A DNA stretch of 64,000 nucleotides from Clostridiales bacterium UBA1390 (GTDB taxonomy: Bacteria > Bacillota > Clostridia > Lachnospirales > Bianqueaceae): NCBI GenBank assembly GCA_002305315.1, contig DBQQ01000017.1:7930-71929 (forward strand), written 5' to 3'. Below the pieces are notes generated by a model. It worked only from the letters and a program-made list of their open reading frames with translations, did no database searches and had not been told where the DNA came from. Of this stretch, positions 62,245 to 64,000 are shown in pieces (within the stretch, counting starts at the first letter, position 1; each line of letters opens with the position of its first letter). Both the position numbers and the translations under genes were made by a program.

Positions 62245-63252
62245 TCAAATCGTACCCTTATAGAATCGTACCGTAAACAGCGCGCCGCCCTCTGGCGCGT
62301 TTTCCGCCTTGATCGTACCGTTCTGTTTTTTGATGATCATGCGGCAAAGCGCAAGCCCAATCCCTATGCTCTGAGAACTGGCTTGCTTTCCTCGATAGAA
62401 GCGCTCAAACAGATGTGCCAGGTCCTCTGGATCCAGTCCCGGTCCCTGATCTTGAATTCGTATTTCGGTATACACCGGATTCTCCTGCACGCGAATCCGG
62501 ATCTCTCCACCATTTTTCATATGCTCCATGCAGTTTTTCAAAATATTTCCAATGGCCTCGACCGACCAGGAGAGATCCCCTATAAAGCTCTCCTGTCCGT
62601 TCATCTCCACCGTAAGATGCTGCTGTCTAAGTTCCATGGGAATCGCCACCAGTTCTGACGCCTTAAACAACAGATCTTCCACCATGACCTTGTCTTTCTG
62701 AAATACCGCCGTATCCGAATCCAGTTTCGAGACCTTCAGCAGAGATTCGATGAGCCAATCCATCCGGTCTAAGAGCCGCATCATGTCCTGCGTCAGCTCC
62801 CTGCGCCGTTCTATGGGCAGGTCTTCCTTCCGCATCAAGGCTCCAAAAAGACGCAGAGAGGTCAGGGGTGTGCGAATCTGATGAGAAATATCCGCAATCA
62901 AGTCACTCAGGAAAATCTTATCCTTCTGCAGCGCTTCGGTCTGCTCCTGCAGCCTTTCCAGCATCTTCTCCAGCTCGTTTTCCAGAATGGCAAGCTCGCC
63001 CTCTGTATATTGTCCAAAAGAATACTTCGTCTCTCCATGCAGCACGCGGTCGATTTCCTGGGACAAGTCCCGCAGGCGCTGATAGCGCTGATACGTGGCG
63101 CCAAAATGGTAGGCGCCTGACACAGCGCCGCAAAGTAAAATTCCCAGTCCCAGCATGGAATCCACCCAGAATCCCAGGAGACTCCCCAAAATCCATAAAA
63201 CACCATAAATCAAAAGATCCCTCTTAATCTCTGGATTTCTGAAAAAATTCAT
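62245..63252 (-). CDS. Sensor histidine kinase, short intramembrane-sensing type
   Basis: The 335-residue protein has two closely spaced helices (about 13-30 and 34-52) with almost no extracellular loop, a HAMP-like or coiled linker, the HisKA box DISHQIRTPLTSL (His124) and the HATPase domain with NILKNCMEHM, QDQGPGLDPEDL and GIGLALCRMI. Kinases with so small a sensor usually take their signal from a partner ABC transporter, as BceS does from BceAB. The ATG at 63250-63252 uses a GGAG within the end of the response regulator gene. Confidence 0.93.
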   Translation of the reverse strand: MNFFRNPEIKRDLLIYGVLWILGSLLGFWVDSMLGLGILLCGAVSGAYHFGATYQRYQRLRDLSQEIDRVLHGETKYSFGQYTEGELAILENELEKMLERLQEQTEALQKDKIFLSDLIADISHQIRTPLTSLRLFGALMRKEDLPIERRRELTQDMMRLLDRMDWLIESLLKVSKLDSDTAVFQKDKVMVEDLLFKASELVAIPMELRQQHLTVEMNGQESFIGDLSWSVEAIGNILKNCMEHMKNGGEIRIRVQENPVYTEIRIQDQGPGLDPEDLAHLFERFYRGKQASSQSIGIGLALCRMIIKKQNGTIKAENAPEGGALFTVRFYKGTI

Positions 63253-63256
63253 CGTA

Positions 63257-63934
63257 TTATTCTCCCAGCTTATAGCCCAGTCCCCGCACCGTCCGAATAT
63301 ATTCCGGATTCTGCGGATCTTTTTCAATCTTTTCTCTCAGTCGTTTGATATACACCGTCAGCGTATTGTCATTGACAAATTCTCCCGCTGCGTCCCAGAT
63401 CTCCTCTAATAGACGTCCCCGGGAAAGCACCTCACCCTTATGCTGAAAAAACACCAGCAGCAACCGATATTCCAGAGCGGATAGGATGATCTCGCCCTGC
63501 GGCCCATTTACTTTTCCTCTTGTCGGATCCACCCGCAGTCCCCGGTACTCCAGCGCCTGCTGCCCGCCCTGCGTTCTTCTCAGGACACTCCGAATCCGGG
63601 ATACTAATTCCCTAGGACGAAAGGGCTTGATGATATAGTCGTCCGCTCCCATATCCAGCCCGGCGACCGTACTGTATTCATCTCCCGAGGCCGTTAGGAA
63701 GATCACCGCCATGTCCCCTTTTTCTTTCGCCGCCGCACATACCGCGTATCCATTGCCATCCGCCAGTGAGATATCCACCAGCACCAGGTCAAATGTGCCC
63801 TCCTCCATTTTTCGCAGGGCCTGTCTCTGCCCGGCTGCCCGGTCTACTATAAAGCCCTCTGTCTGTAAATATTCTGACAGACCTGCCACGATCTGCGAGT
63901 CGTCCTCCACCAATAGTATTCGATACACCTTCAT
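63257..63934 (-). CDS. OmpR-family response regulator
   Basis: The 225-residue protein has a receiver domain with acidic pair EDD at 10-12, the phosphorylated Asp54 in LVLVDISLADG, the Lys in YIIKPF, and a winged-helix DNA-binding domain (about 125-224, with LEEIWDAAGEFVNDNTLTVYI and IRTVRGLGYKL). It heads the operon with the sensor kinase. The ATG at 63932-63934 follows GAGGTGGGAG. The upstream 66 bases at the window end show no clear promoter. Its likely target is the direct-repeat promoter near 62.2 kb. Confidence 0.95.
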   Translation of the reverse strand: MKVYRILLVEDDSQIVAGLSEYLQTEGFIVDRAAGQRQALRKMEEGTFDLVLVDISLADGNGYAVCAAAKEKGDMAVIFLTASGDEYSTVAGLDMGADDYIIKPFRPRELVSRIRSVLRRTQGGQQALEYRGLRVDPTRGKVNGPQGEIILSALEYRLLLVFFQHKGEVLSRGRLLEEIWDAAGEFVNDNTLTVYIKRLREKIEKDPQNPEYIRTVRGLGYKLGE

Positions 63935-64000
63935 TCCTCCCACCTCATCCATTGCCCCTATCCCATCTCGATGACTGATGCTTTTCGGAGATGGACGCCC

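Overview
The window looks like a piece of the chromosome of an anaerobic, Gram-positive member of the Clostridia, most likely Lachnospiraceae or a close relative. The evidence is the PolC-type replicative polymerase, CodY, RnpM (YlxR), RecU, AdhE, the DXP isoprenoid pathway, strong GGAGG ribosome binding sites and moderate GC with little intergenic DNA. This placement is inferred from gene content only; there is no 16S gene here. Almost every gene is on the minus strand. Plus-strand exceptions are a YitT-family gene, a PF09818 ATPase, comM, an AraC regulator, one tRNA-Leu and an S1-domain gene.

Layout, left to right. (1) 1-3621: the nusA-infB operon, transcribed leftward as rimP-nusA-rnpM-ylxQ-infB, with infB cut by the left edge. 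(2) 3835-4488: a convergent YitT-like membrane protein. (3) 4553-15609: pyrH-frr-uppS-cdsA-dxr-rseP-ispG-polC, joining mRNA turnover, undecaprenyl and phospholipid precursors, isoprenoids and replication. (4) 15702-22255: an accessory insert that separates tsf from pyrH: a domain-permuted GH3 glycosidase, a CoA-disulfide-reductase/rhodanese fusion, a PF09818 ATPase and an inverted-repeat region. (5) 22256-28845: dprA, topA, codY, an orphan sigma factor, rpsB and tsf. (6) 29132-35780: comM, ispF, a heterodimeric ABC exporter and a divergent AraC regulator. (7) 36020-36465: five tRNA genes. (8) 36642-42375: adhE with a Rex-like operator on its promoter, pyrE behind a tandemly duplicated leader, then a small accessory patch (ParB-like HTH protein, DUF2892 protein, catalytically dead RAYT-like protein). 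(9) 42618-56145: polA-coaE-lipoprotein-ACT-UPF0210-recU-plsX-acpP-rnc-smc-ftsY. (10) 56453-58664: tRNA-Leu, an S1-domain protein, a 64-bp tandem repeat and a lipoprotein gene broken by an amber codon. (11) 58865-63934: a two-component system with an ABC transporter of antimicrobial-peptide-response type, and a three-copy 11-bp direct repeat in front of the transporter genes.

The housekeeping operons are conventional. The points worth attention lie between and around them: PolC appears to carry two OB folds; two related families of inverted-repeat elements occur at separate sites; a promoter-plus-hairpin cassette recurs upstream of pyrE (twice) and the CoA-disulfide reductase; a RAYT-family protein has lost its HUH and tyrosine residues; and several promoters carry readable operator candidates. 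No CRISPR array, prophage, intact insertion sequence or rRNA gene was seen.
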